This document shows positions 24,141 through 37,126 of a stretch of 64,000 bases of DNA, piece by piece; the first letter of the stretch is position 1; each line of letters starts with the position of its first letter. The stretch comes from Acestrorhynchus altus. Lineage: Eukaryota; Chordata; Actinopteri; Characiformes; Acestrorhynchidae. The stretch covers positions 26,119,886 to 26,183,885 of the forward strand of contig CM067508.1 in the NCBI GenBank assembly GCA_034509495.1, written 5' to 3'. A program made the translations under genes and the position numbers. The notes under the pieces are model-generated. The model had not been told where the DNA came from. It searched no databases and saw only the letters and a list, made by a program, of their open reading frames with translations.

Positions 24141-25056
24141 AGGTTTGGAGCTTAGAATAAAAACTAACGTGGAAACATCTGAAGTAACTTTCCCAAAGCA
24201 AAAGACAAATGAAATATATTACCTGCATTACTTTTTGAAATGTGCCTCACAAATATAAAAAGCTCACATTCAGTTATGAGAATAAACAAACAAATGTTAA
24301 AGTTCAATAAAATCATTTTAGGAACTTTTGGAAAACTGGGAAACTGGACTGAATTGAACTGGACTCATTAAATGCTTTAAGAATTAAAATCATTTGTTCC
24401 CGGTTCTACAAACCAAAATTATCTAGCTGGGTTACCTTGGCTTTTTTAGATTACTAGTACTAGTTTTGTAGTACAATAAAGGCTTGTACTGTATAAGTAC
24501 TATAATGACAAGAGGTACAAGAGGTAATGATGGATTAATCAGCTTAGAGGCCAACAAAAAAAAATGGCAGAATTAAATCCTGTCCCTCCTTCCTTTGCAC
24601 GACAAAAGTACCACAAGGCCACCCTTGACTACATATTATTTGGATGGTGGACCATCCTCAGCACAACAGTGACCAACATAGTAGTGCATCTCAGGGAAGT
24701 AGATATGAAAAATGTCAATCATTATCATAAATGTAAAGTGAAATATTTTAAGCATTTTTTAAATTTTGTTTTAGTATTAATAAGTATGACATAGCTCAGG
24801 AAAATCAGAAATACAGAATCTAAAATAATTACAATATTTAATTTTGATTTGAAGATTTGAATACATTGCCATTAACCAGTATAAACAAAGGTTTAAAAAC
24901 AAATGCCAGATTCACATGAAAAACAGGGACAGTGACTATTTCTTAGTGACATTTATGATAGTAAATTCTGGATTGATATTTCTAATATTTTCTAATTATA
25001 CAACTGTTACTTCTGCTGACTTATACTGTAAAGAATGCATTCAACATTTTTCTTAA

Positions 25057-25825
25057 CCCTAGAGCACTCACGGCGGGTAATTTTCACCCACACAATTTGT
25101 GTCATGTAATTTTCATTGTGTTGCTGCTGTCTGAGTTGCATGGGACTTTGAGTAGCTTCAGGGCACGCAGTGATGTCATTAATGGTATGGTTGCTTCCCT
25201 CCTCCCATCTGTGGTTTCAGAGGCATGCGTTTGGGTGATTTTCACTCAGCGTTAGTGATAGAGAGTAACATATTTTATGTTATATTCTACCCTGCCTATA
25301 CTGACTGCATGTAAGGCATAAAGTAAGTTAGAGTTGAATTTACATATAATCCTTAATTAGTATAATGGCAAAGAATAAATATCAATTAATGGTATTTTCC
25401 AAGAAAATTCATATAATCAAAAGAATTTGGTCATTTTTTTCCTTCTCTCTGTTTCACAGTTATCAGTGATGCAGGAAGACTGTGCCTTTACCAGAGAGGG
25501 CTCACATGTCCCAGGAATAGGGGGACCAAAGACCAAGTTCCCAGTAGCATTATTTTTTTGTTAGGACATTACCTGTTAAGGATTACCCGATTTTCCAATA
25601 ATTTTTCTGATTTTTTATAGGGTCATCCATGGTACCTTTTTTATGCAATGTTTTATGTTGTAAAATTAAAGAAGGGTTCCAAAGCTTGTCATACAGTGTT
25701 GTACTTTTAAAATAAATTTATGAACACTTCCAGATAAAACTATATTTTATCTGGAATTTTATACCGGTTAAAATATACCCAATGTTAGTGATGGTGTTAC
25801 TAGTTTTAACATTAGTGTTCTAGGG
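25057..25825. mobile_element. piggyBac-like non-autonomous element with TTAA borders
   Basis: Bounded by TTAA at 25053-25056 and 25826-25829. The ends are inverted: CCCTAGAGCACT on the left and, reversed, CCCTAGAACACT on the right. TTAA duplication with a CCYT-type end is the piggyBac hallmark. The 769-bp interior has no transposase frame, so it would depend on a transposase from elsewhere. Confidence 0.72.
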
Positions 25826-27523
25826 TTAATTGCTGAGTTTACTTTTTTGTATATAATTTCATATTTAACACGATTAAGCACTGACTTACCAAACCAGGTC
25901 TTAGATGGTAACTAGAAGTAATACTAGACTCCAGTGAGGAGAGCTTTGGAGATGTTTTAATAAACACAGTGATGAAAAGCCATTAATTTTGTATGAATGT
26001 TATGTGCATTTATTCTAATATCAGTGTTTTACGGAGTATGTAAACACTTACTGCCCAGATACATCGGTTTCTGTGTTGAGATGTTGGATGTATTAAGATG
26101 TTCGGCTGTATTTATTTTAGCTACTCAGTGCAGCAGCCTTTGCACTACTGAAGTTGTTTTGGACTGGTAGATGACTAGAAAACAGAAATGAAATGTTGAG
26201 TCTACATGTAACGAGTGTCTAATGAAGTGACAACCAGGTTTGTAAAGATGCGTCTCAGCTGTTTTCATGCAAGGCAAATTTGACACCACCCCCCTTCATC
26301 TTGTGGTTTTTCATCCCGGCGAAAGTATTGATGTTCTTTTCATTGATGCACTAATCCTATGCCTAATTCCTCTTGGAGGAACAGTGCTTGGAGGGGAGCT
26401 TGTCTGGACCTAGCTCTCCACATGATCTCCTAATCTTCAACCAGTTCTTAATGAATGTTTACCAAACCCCAAACCACAAGATATCTCTTTGTTGCATATC
26501 CCCTCCACAGAACCCCAGCCCCTTCAGCCATTTCTGCTTGACTGATATAAAATGCTATAGATGGAGCATCTATGATCTGTATAAAAATGCCAGTCCTCCC
26601 ACATTATAAAGAGGAAAAAATGCCACTGATTTCAGTGGAGGAAGTGCTGAAACTTAGCCATTACTCACTGTTTTCAGTCTAGCAGTTCATGGATGAGTCA
26701 ATCTGTGTTCATCTTGCCCTTGTTTTGCTGTGCATGTAGACAGTGTTCTACCTCTAGAGACTTTGCACTGCATCGTGGTGTTGTAGGCTAGTTTCTAATG
26801 GAAGAGAGAATGGTATAGAACTATACTCTGGTACAGCACACTGTCCGACACCGTTACAGCACATAAAAATCCCCACTATGACAGATTTGTGAAACAACCG
26901 CAGTCTTTAATAGAGTTTGGTGTGAAACCTATAGAGGCCAACAAGCAAGGCCAGAATATAATCATTACTCTTACCTGCAGATCCAGCTCAGCAACCTCAA
27001 GGTGTGTTATTACAGATAGACTGTTCTCTCTGCTCACTAAGGTAAACAAGTGGGGGGTGGAGATGGGGGGAGTGTTTAGAAGCAGGATGATCCCATAAGA
27101 ATTGCCTGCAAGAGGTACACAGAGACAGAGAATGGAATATTTCAAACCTTGGAAAAAATTTGCCTCTGGATAAGGAGTTAAATCAAGTACAAGGTGGTGT
27201 TTCTCATAAAGGTTGTACATATAAGACTAAAAATGTATTCCAAGAATTTTGTACAAATTTTATTATTCACTTATGGAACTCCCATCCACTGGTGGCTCTG
27301 TTTTGCATATATCATTTATATATTTTACACATTTTTGTTATGAAGCTTATAAAAAGAATGAATGAACAGAAACTTGTGCAGAAAGAAGAGCATGATTCTA
27401 TGGGTTAGGGTTAAGATTAGTGTATGGAATCAGTTAAAGCTAGATTATGGTTAGAATTAAGTAATTTATGTTTAGGTTTAGGTCAAGGTGTAGGTACATG
27501 TAATTAATCACACTGTTTTAATC

Positions 27524-28200
27524 ATCCATCCACCCATCCATCTTCTTCCGCTTTATCTGGGGCCGGGTCGTGGGGGAAGCAGTCTAAGCAGGGATGCCCA
27601 GACTTCCCTCTCCCCCGACACCTCAGCCAGCTCCCCAGGAGGGACCCCGAGGCGTTCCCAGGCCAGCCGAGAGACATAGTACCTCCAGCGTGTCCTGGGT
27701 CTACCCCGCAGTCTCCTCCCAGTGGGACGTGCCTGGGACACCTCCCCAGGGAGACATCCAGGGGCCATCCGAAAAACAGGGGAACCACCACCCCGGTCTG
27801 CCACTCCGGGGGCAATGTCCCCTTCCGCCATGCGATGCTGCAGAGGCGTGTCAGCCAAGACAGCCCAACAGCATCTAGAGACTTGAGATACTTCGGGCGG
27901 ATCTCATCCACCCCTGGGGCCCCACCACTGAGGAGCTTACGGACCACCTCAGTGACTTTGGCCCGGGTGATGGACGAGTCCACCTCAGAGTCCTCAGCCT
28001 CACCTTCTACATTGGAAGACGTGATGGTGGGGTTAAGGAGATCCTCAAAGTATTCCTTCCACCGCCCAGCGATATCCCCAGTCGAGGTCAACAGCTCCCC
28101 ACCCGCACTGTGTACTGTTGCAGGGTACTGCTTCCTCCCTGGCGCCGGACGGTTTGCCAGAAACGCTTCGGGGCAGACCAATAGTCCTTCTCCAACACCT
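27524..28200 (-). mobile_element. Second RTE-like LINE copy, 5'-truncated and internally deleted
   Basis: Reading on the minus strand from about 28200, this matches the 48-51 kb element from just before its premature stop through VDEIRPKYLKSLDAVGLSWL and EWQTGVVVPLF, then jumps to the C-terminal block (ARPTGRRLRGRPRTRW) and the same ATGG-type tail at 27524-27545. The break lies near 27775-27785. It removes about 1.1 kb relative to the long copy, including all RT catalytic motifs. At the position of the long copy's TGA it has CGT (Arg). No clear target duplication is visible. Confidence 0.88.
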
Positions 28201-28954
28201 AAAGGTATAGAGGTATAGAGATCCATCACTTGATGTAAATATTTATAACACTCACATTCTTAACACTATTCCAAACATGATTCTTTATGGAATGATGGAA
28301 AAATTGTGCTTTTATGACATCCCTCAAAGAAAAGTTTCAAGTACTTTTTCAAAAGTGTAGTTTTACTCAAAAGTTGCATCCATATCACAGAGTCCGTAAG
28401 AAATCTGCTTGTTCACAGCCGTCTTTCACCACTCCTTTGAAAAATAACTAGAATACTAATGAACGGCAGCCAGGTCTCATGCTGTGTATGTAATATGGTA
28501 AATAAATGTGATTATATGAACATACAACAGATTAGAACTACTATGGTGATTGGAATGCACATAATGATTTGATCAAATGTGCCTTTATAATAATAACCAT
28601 CCTAAAATATTAAGACCAGGTTGTGTTTTTTTCTACGCTGTACATATGTATGTGCGTGGAATGTTGCACACAATGATTGGTTAATGATGTGTTACCACCG
28701 AACTGAGAAATGAGTGTGTTTAGAACATTTTCAAGCTTTAAAGTTTGGACTTTTTGATCATCGAATCCAGACCAGAGCTCATTCTTTCCCTGACCACTAT
28801 TGACAGGACACAAACCAGTAGGCTGTCTGTAGCATTGCCAACAAATCTTCTTTAGAAACTAGAAAGAGTTTTTGCTTGATGTTACATTACAAAGTGTTTC
28901 TCTGCTTTACAAGGTTACTTTAAATAGAAAAACATTCTGCCAAATTCACCACAT

Positions 28955-29465
28955 TAATAAAACCACCTGCCTAATATTGTGTATGTCCTCCTTGTGCTGC
29001 AGCTCTGATTCTTTGAGGCATGTTGTCCATGAGACATTTGGAGGCACCAATACATTAGCCTGTAAGTGGTGAGATGGGGCCTTCATGAGCATCAGTTAGC
29101 CATGGGCAGGTATGACCATGTTTCCCTTACATTTACATTTATGGCATTTAGCAGACGCCCTTATCCAGAGCGACTTACAAAAATGCTTTGTTGTTCACTT
29201 AGTATGTCCTTAGCTAGTAGACAAAGCTAGAATCTAGAGATTCCTCACTCCCTTCATTGGATGTACTCTGACCCAGATGTCCAGATTCTCAGATTCTTAC
29301 ACCTGCCTATTTTTCCTGTATTTAACACAACAACTTAAAGACTTGACTGTTCGCTTGCTGCCTAATTCTTTATAAACCACCCCTTGATAGGTGCCATTGT
29401 AACTGATTTACCTGTCATTGGTTTTCATGTTGTGGGATCTCCTCCAACATCAACCTTGGTTACAA
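28955..29465 (+). mobile_element. Deleted Tc1/mariner-family element interrupted by another repeat
   Basis: Left part ACCACCTGCCTAATATTGTG with CTCCTTGTGCTGCAGCTCTG; right part TTGCTGCCTAATTCTTTATA to GATTTACCTGTCATTGG. These are the two ends of a common fish element whose centre is lost. A separate repeat (29124-29280) sits between them. Related fragments are at 32528-32830 (reverse) and 52935-53060. Confidence 0.55.
29124..29280 (-). repeat. Reverse copy of the AAGTCGCTCTGGATAAGGGC repeat
   Basis: Reverse complement of the 14.2-kb core begins at about 29130. It extends about 100 bp further into a GTCCTTAGCTAGTAGACAAAG segment. It is inserted inside the deleted transposon at 28955-29465. 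Confidence 0.6.
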
Positions 29466-30775
29466 AGGAAAGGGGTCATTTTTAAGGTCATTTTAAAATC
29501 AAATGCTTTATAATCAGCCTTTACAACTGTATAAACAAGGTTCTAGCTTAACCAATATTTAATAATACACCACAAAATGCCCACATGAAAATGTTATTGA
29601 TTATTTAAAATGTAAACCAACCTGGATGTATCACAATTGCAATGTATTACTTTAAAATATTCATTACAATTCAAATGAGGCACATTTGTCAGATTTAACT
29701 CTCTACACCTCCATTGATTTTAGACCTATATGTCATATGGACGTGTCACAGTGGCAAATTATATTAGAAAAAATGTTTTATGATATTTAACAGCATCCAC
29801 TTTATAAACGGTCAATTAGTGTCTTTAATGCTTGCTGCAGTGATTTCTTGGTCAGTATACTTGAAATAGAAAGATCTGGAATTTTGATAAATTATAGTTG
29901 TCGCCACTATTATTTACATTTTATCTGTCTCAAATTATGTTTGTTGAATGTTATGTTTGTATCTATACATATTGGAATGATTTTTATTTTGCAAATAAAA
30001 AAAGGAAAGCCACTGGTCTACTGGATTAACTACTGCAACCAGGTCTATATTCCCAGTTGGTATCTCAGGTTGGTATCTCAGGTTCTGCTAAATTCATGCA
30101 CCATGTATGCCGCATTCCATTTAAAGTGGGATGTCAGAATATTTGAGATCCAAATAAGACATTTTCAGTTCAAAATCAAAGATTGCTGTGCATCAACAGT
30201 AGTAACAGCAGCAGAAATATAGAGTTTATTAGCACTTCTGTCGAATTATATCTCATTAAATCACAGTACAATCGGTACTGTACAACTTCCAATAACCTGG
30301 GACTTAAAAAGTGGAAAATATTGTGGTTATATTTTCTATAAAATACCAGTAAACCAATTATGGTAAACTTCAAACTGTTTTTTAACTGTTTTTGAAATAG
30401 TGCGGTTATGTTTAATTGGAATAGAGTCACTTTGGGTGGATGTCATCAAAATTCTGTGGTTAGGTTTAATTTTGTATTCGTTCGTAAGTGTGAATGTAAT
30501 AAAGCTGATTGTTGGGAGCAGCCTGTCTTCTGTTAGCTTGTGTAAAGCAGGTGCCACAGCCTTTCTTATTTCACTAATATTGCATTTATCTCTACAGTAC
30601 AAAGAATTTAGCCATGACTGTTGGGCTGTGCTCAAGGACACTTCAGTGCCAGTGTTAATTCAGTCATTGATTCAAGCTTGCTCTCTTCCATAACATTCAC
30701 TCCAATGCCCAATTTATACTGAAATAAAGCAAATATTACAGTGCTTCTTATCTAACCGTTGCTCTAAAAGTCTGT

Positions 30776-30791
30776 GGTGTGTGTGTATGTT

Positions 30792-30831
<40 letters not shown>
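30776..30831. repeat. GT dinucleotide microsatellite
   Basis: GT array with a few ATGTTTGTATG interruptions at its left side. Confidence 0.9.
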
Positions 30832-30835
<4 letters not shown>

Positions 30836-32527
30836 GGGGGTTTATGTGGGTCTCTGTATGTGAGGAATATGTGCATGCAGTGGGGGACTAATGCGAGATG
30901 ATAGGTTTGCTCTGCAGTTCCACCCGAGCGAGATGAAGAGCCCATCAGGGGCTTATTCACAGTCTGCGCCGATAGTTCAGCTGATTAAGAAGCAATCCGG
31001 CCTTGCCACAGCTGAGGGGACAGAGACGCCTCTATTTCCCCCACTCTGTCTCCGGAGTAATCACAAATTACATTGTATATCTAATTCAGGGGTGAGGGGC
31101 AAAAGCACAGCATCCAGTTTCCATCCGATTTCACTATCTTCTCCTCTTTTTCAGTTATATTTGGGAAAAAAGATGGGATGGGGAAATTGGCCCGATTGAT
31201 TTTGGATGTAAGCAGGTATCCCCGTGGAGGGATTGACTGTTTTCTGTGGCTTCCATTTTTCCTTTTTATTGATGCAGTACAGTCAGTAGGGCAGCAATGG
31301 GTCACTCATGGAATCACTTACTGTATCTCCAGTTGAGGATGAAAGAGAAGAGGAAACGGCAGAGCATATTATAGACATTGTGTAAAATGAGATTATGTGT
31401 TTTTTTATGAAGAATACGGAACCAAATGTCAGACTTCTTAAGACGGTAGTTTTATGTACGGTGCCTAGCCCTAATTGGATTTAACGCTGCCATTAACTGG
31501 CCTACATGCTGGCCTCTGTATTTGTTTATATGCAGTCATTTAAATCAGTCTACTGTTACTAATCAAGTTGAGAAAGCACATGCTAACTGCTGACATCTCT
31601 CTGGAATGGGTACCAACAGTGTTTTGCTAAATTTATTAAATTCTCTGAATAAAGTTTTGAGCAAGTTTTGGATTATTTAATGAAAAAAAAATGTGTCACT
31701 GACTATTTCTGGGTTTTTCTGGAAATCAGTACAGGCTATGTTCCTGGGTAAGCTATGGACCCACCCTGACCCCGACCATAGTAAGTGGATAAGCAGTTAA
31801 AAAAAAAAAGAAATATACACGTTAACAGCAGTATATAAATTGATTATGAAGTTGTGTTACCCCATGTTGTAAATAGTTGCACAACTTTGTAAATAGAATG
31901 TCCCATCAGTCTGCCAGCCATTATGATGCCTTGTTAAACTGGTGAGGGTGGTCCCAAACTGTCTCCTTAGGTACCAACACTTCATAATCAATTTACATAC
32001 TGATATCCCATGACCCACAGAAAACCCACAGAAAACAGAACAAAACACGTCCGTGACACAAGTGATCAGTTTTAGGTCATTTGGCACAACATTATTGTAG
32101 ATTTTTGTCCCCCATTTACAATAATGAGAGTTTCATACAACATATTGATTGATTATATAAACCTAAATATAGGACTCTGAACAATCTTTCATCTAAATAC
32201 TGCTATCAGCAGAAATGTCTGGCAAAGGAACTCACATTCCTAGTATTAATGGGTAAAACATACCAAAACAATAATGCTTAAATCTCCTCAATCCTCTTAA
32301 ATGCTTATTTTGTCACCATGATTCCAAAACTGTCATGAGTCAGTGTGGTTAAAAGACTTCATCGGTTTGTTACCTCTGGATGAAGTGCAAGCTACAATAC
32401 TTTACATTTAAAAAGTAATACATTATGTAATGTGTACATCATTTTTACATACATATATGATGACATATCATTTAGATATTAAACACTATACTAACATCCA
32501 TGGATCTAAATTGATTATGAAGTGGTA

Positions 32528-32830
32528 TTACTGTAGGGAATGGCTTCGGACCGCCCACTCTTGTGAGTGAGGTGAAACACGGGCCAGCATGCTCATGCAA
32601 AGGTGACATGAATTATTCGATTTCGAGTGAGTTGTAATAGTGGGTGCCAGATGAATGGGACTTTCCATTTCCAGGGGACGTGACCTCCTGCTAATGTCTT
32701 TGGGCCAGATACCACAGGACACCTTTAGAGGTCTTGAGGACCACATGACCCAAATGGTCAGATCAGTTGTGATGGCACAAGGGGGACCTACTCAGTATTA
32801 GTCAGGTTGTAATGTTATGACTGATTGGTA
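32528..32830 (-). mobile_element. Terminal fragment of the same transposon family
   Basis: Reversed, it begins CAGTCATAACATTACAACC, with AGTAGGTCCCCCTTGTGCC and GACCTCTAAAGGTGTCCTG, matching the left terminal region of the 28.96-kb family. No coding content. Confidence 0.5.
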
Positions 32831-33368
32831 TGTGGTAACAGGAGAATTCAGGGTGCTGTTTATTTACATTTGTGCCTTGTGTTCATAAATGCAATTTAAA
32901 AGAATTGGTCCCAGTAGTACTGAATATTCTCTTTTCCCAGTTAAGGAAGATTGCTTTGATAACAATTAATTGCAGGTAATGACTCTTCTCAGCAAATCTC
33001 ACAAATTGAAACTCCTCTCAATGGACGCTGCACTATGACTTCTTAAGTATATGCTTTTTTTCTCTTTTTTTTCATCAGATAAATCATTTAACTGAACTGG
33101 TTCTGGGTCCAAGACATCCATAGGAAAAGTACAATTACACTCATGGGTGCTATAGAGATGTTCATAAGTGATTGGCTTGCAGTGTTCGTAGGTGTTGGAA
33201 TATCCTATCCAGCGGTCACTTTTAGTGAGTGCTTTGACTGATTGTTTCTTGGCAAGGATTTTTCAGTAAAAGCTAATTACCTGTCTGTAGGGATGAGATC
33301 ATTAATATAACACTCAGTCTGGCCTTACTTGTGGAATTCACTGATCATTACTCTTCTCTTTCACATTG

Positions 33369-33418
<50 letters not shown>

Positions 33419-33501
33419 GTCTACTTATTCACTACCTTGATGTCCCAGTTGACTATCATTACTTCTTGCCCACCACTTTGAAGTTATAGGTCACGTGTGT
33501 A

Positions 33502-34528
33502 CAGTATTTGGGCAAAAGTATTGAAACACACCTTTTAATCATTAGATTTAGCCTCAGTTTGAGTTATTCCCATTATTACAAATGTATAAAGTCAAACACC
33601 TAGCCATGCAGTCTGCCTTTTCCAACAAGAGTGGGTAGCTCTAAAGATCTCACTGAATTCCAGAATGATACTATTACAGAATTGCACCACTACAACAAAA
33701 TGTCTTCCCTCCTAGACATTCTACTATTAACTGTGAATGGTATGATTGAATGCTGGAAGCAACTCAGCCAGAAAATGACAGGCCATGTAACGTTACAGAG
33801 CAGGGTAACCAAGTGTGGAGGAGAATAGTCTCTACTGCTCACTCTTAAAGTGCAGAATTCCTAACCTCCTCTGGCATTAAAAACTCTGAGACCTGTACAC
33901 CAGGAGATTCATGGCATGGCCAAGCAGCTGCGTGCAAACCTTATTTCACCAAGTGCCAAGCATTGGGTGGATTCTAGATAAGTGGAAAAGTGTTCTGTGG
34001 TGATGCATCTCTCTTCTCTATCTTACAGTGTGATGGATGAGTCTGGTTTTGGCAAATTACCTGCCTGAATACATTGTGCTGTCTGTAAAGTTTGGATGAG
34101 GAGGGATAATGGCATAGGGTTGTATATCAGGGGCTGGCCTAAAGGCCATTAGCTCCTGTGTGGGTAAGCTTGTAAAAAAAATCCACTATACCCTGAAACT
34201 GAGACAATTGTAATTTCCAGCTTTGTGGAAAGTTAGGGGAAGGTTCTTTTGTGTTCCTGTATCCCTATGCCCCAGTGCTCAAAGCAAGGTTCATTAGTGC
34301 ATGGTTGGGTGAGTTTGGTGTGGAACAACCTGAATGGCCTTCACAGAGCCCTGACCTCAATCCAACACCTTTGGGATAAATGAAAAGGGAGACTGTGTCC
34401 AACATCAGTGCCTGAACTCACAAAAAAACTCTTCTGGAAGAATGGGCAATGGATTTAGAATTGAATGTCATCTAATCTCCTGCAGGTGCAATTTGTAGGT
34501 GTCCCAATACTTTTGTATGTATGGTACA
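33502..34528 (+). mobile_element. Tc1/mariner-type element sharing MITE ends
   Basis: About 1 kb. Left end CAGTATTTGGGCAAAAGTATTG; right end, reversed, ACAAAAGTATTGGGACACC, close to the MITE termini. Near 34330-34365 a broken frame reads EWPSQSPDLNP, the catalytic-region signature of Tc1/mariner transposases. Many stops; not functional. This is a candidate relative of the autonomous source of the MITEs. Confidence 0.65.
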
Positions 34529-36003
34529 GTACAGCAATCTGTAAAATTAAATGAGTAAATACAGTAAACATCTATTTGCTCAGTACTAATATAAGAATAA
34601 ATACCAATAACATTATTGTAATTGCCCAGTATTGTTTCACTCTCATCCAACACCTGGTTTGGTAAATCAGTGTTTAATGAAGCTGATAAGGTGATCTGAT
34701 GATGGAATTGAACACATCAATGCCCTGGCCAGAGGAGTTCAGGAGATCCAAGATTTGTTCTTCAGACTGGCTCACAAGTTCGCAACAATTTTCATCAAAA
34801 TGACAAATTCATGTTACTTTTTACTCTGTTAGTGTTTAACTGCACCTGTTCTGATGTGATCTGGACTAAAGACCCTCTTGAATGCTGATAAATGATTTAA
34901 ATCTAATTGCTTTGTGTCATTAATTGCAATGAATCAAATGAGGAGTCACAGCAACATGTAGCATGTGAGGTACTGGGCTTCAGCGTAGATCTACAGACAC
35001 TTCAAAGAACCAGCCAGAGCCAGGAAAATGCATTAATGGTATTAAAAACATTAGTGGCATTACTAATTTATCGTGCATTAACATAGACAGCACTAAAGTA
35101 CAGTACGTACATGCGAAAATACCCATAAAGCTCAAGCGTACGGTCCCAGTGTTATACATAATAAATGGACTTTGCTACAAGAGTAATGGATTAAAATATG
35201 CATCCGAGTCAGCTTGACACAACATACCCAGTGTATACGTGGCCACTGAGTGTGTCAGTAGGACATAGCACAAAGAACCTGTTTCTATAGGCATGGTCAT
35301 TTATAGAGAAGTAGGCCACTGCTTTCAGCATCACAACAACAGTGAGCGCTGAAGCCTCACAGTCATGCATGACTTCATCATACAAAGTCAGGCTATTTTT
35401 ATGTATTAATAGAGTGGAGTTCTAAAAACTTCCCGAGGTGGTCATAGTGCTTTGGAAAAGTGCAAAGGGACACACAAACTTTTAAGTTTGTGAAAATGTG
35501 CAACGCAATGCAAATAGTGAGTGCAAAAATGCAAGTATCCCTGGTCAGAAGACATGCTTAGTTGATTTAAAACACTAAATAGAAGCTTATGAATCCTCTA
35601 CTTTTGGTCCCATAAAAAGATGTGTCTGTGCTTCTTCACACTCACAGATTAGTATTCATGGAACCAAGAGAGGTTCTTCAATGGCATTGTTCAAAGAACC
35701 TTTGTAGCACAGAGTGAATGATAATTTGGCAGGAGACTGATACCTACCATTCTATCTAGCAGATGAGACGTTGCCACAAATTTGTCTCTTGTGGGTGTGT
35801 TTGAGGCTGTTGGGTGTGGGCATGTACAAGGTCGAGTTTCCAATAAGAAAAGTAATAGCTAAAACAATTATATACGTTCATCATCAAATTGTTGCATCCA
35901 GAAGGAAGTGTTGGATTGCTGTGCTATTTGGATAGAAGATAAAGGCTGGCAGGATCAACAAATGATTCAACATTAAGGCGGATATGGGCAATATTTACGG
36001 AGC

Positions 36004-36620
36004 TAGACATACAGAATTAGTTTCTCAGCATTGCATCTTGGTTCGGAGTTGTAGAGGTCCCTAATGACGTCCTGAGATAATCCATCCCATGCAGCTTGGA
36101 TATTCTCTCTCAGTTGCTGCAGATTTTGCAGTAGGGGTGGAGTGTCCAATAGATTGTCCACTAGCATCCCACGCATTTTCAATCAGGGAAGAGTAATTTT
36201 GGTGTTGACCACAATGCCTCTACACACAAATCTGTTGGTTGTTGCCATCAAGAAGCAAAGCAAAAGCAGGAGTCATTACTAAAGGTGACCTCCTGCCATT
36301 CTGAGTGACTCCATGAGTCTGGCATGACACCATTGCAGACTTTGGTGATGTTGACGTGGTGTTAAGGGCATTGCATGCATGTTCTTTTGCAATGTACAGC
36401 CATCAGCCAATGATGTTGGTACTCACAGGATGACCCATGGAGGGCAACCCTGTTCTCTGAATATACACAACCATGGCTATGGGGTCTTCTATCCACTGCT
36501 GTGAAGTGTGCTATGGCAATATTTACGACAAGCATGGCACGCAAAATGTTGGCAGTCCCACTTCACTTAGCCCTATGATGTGACATGATGTGATACGCAT
36601 TTCACGTCTCAAACCTACTT
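36004..36620 (-). mobile_element. Decayed DNA transposon (probable Tc1/mariner type)
   Basis: GACGTCCTGAGATAATCC, CAGTTGCTGCAGATTTTGC and GGGGTGGAGTGTCC match, from memory, the antisense transposase region of a common fish Tc1/mariner family. No frame survives. The family assignment is recalled, not searched. Confidence 0.45.
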
Positions 36621-37071
36621 ACTTTTTTTCATGTGTGCTGATTCCTTCTGGGTGCAAACATTTATTTGATGGTGAGTGTATTAAATTATCATTATTATTA
36701 TTATGTCATTATTAAATATGTGCATTTCACAACTAAATTTGAAATGAAGTATGAAATGAAATTCAAAAGAAATGTGAAATGTGATCACTCTGAAGCCTAC
36801 TAGCATGAAAACGGTAAGAGGCAGTGAAGTCTGAGAACACTGGGTTGAATTTCAGGTGGCCTTGCAGGAAGAACAGATTCCCATCTCATCCTTATCTGAT
36901 AAGTGGAGCTGGAACTTAGTTAAAGGGAGGAGACGGGTGGTGGTTGGGAGCAAAACATTTTTAACGGTCATGGAAAACAGGGATGGGAATTTAAAGGACA
37001 ATGGAATGGGAGGAATAGAGGCTTCCAGTCTGTTCCTCCTGTCAAACTTATACATCACTTCCTGTAATGCT

Positions 37072-37126
37072 AAATAATAATAATAATAATAATGATAATA
37101 ATAATGATGATAATAATAATGATGAT
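37072..37126. repeat. AAT/GAT trinucleotide array
   Basis: AATAATAAT units interspersed with GAT units. Just before it lies a short open frame with no family features. Confidence 0.9.

Noticed and set aside
26876..27220. 114-codon minus-strand open frame
   Set aside because: Composition resembles chance translation of AT-rich DNA, no family resemblance; kept only as a possible mini-exon.
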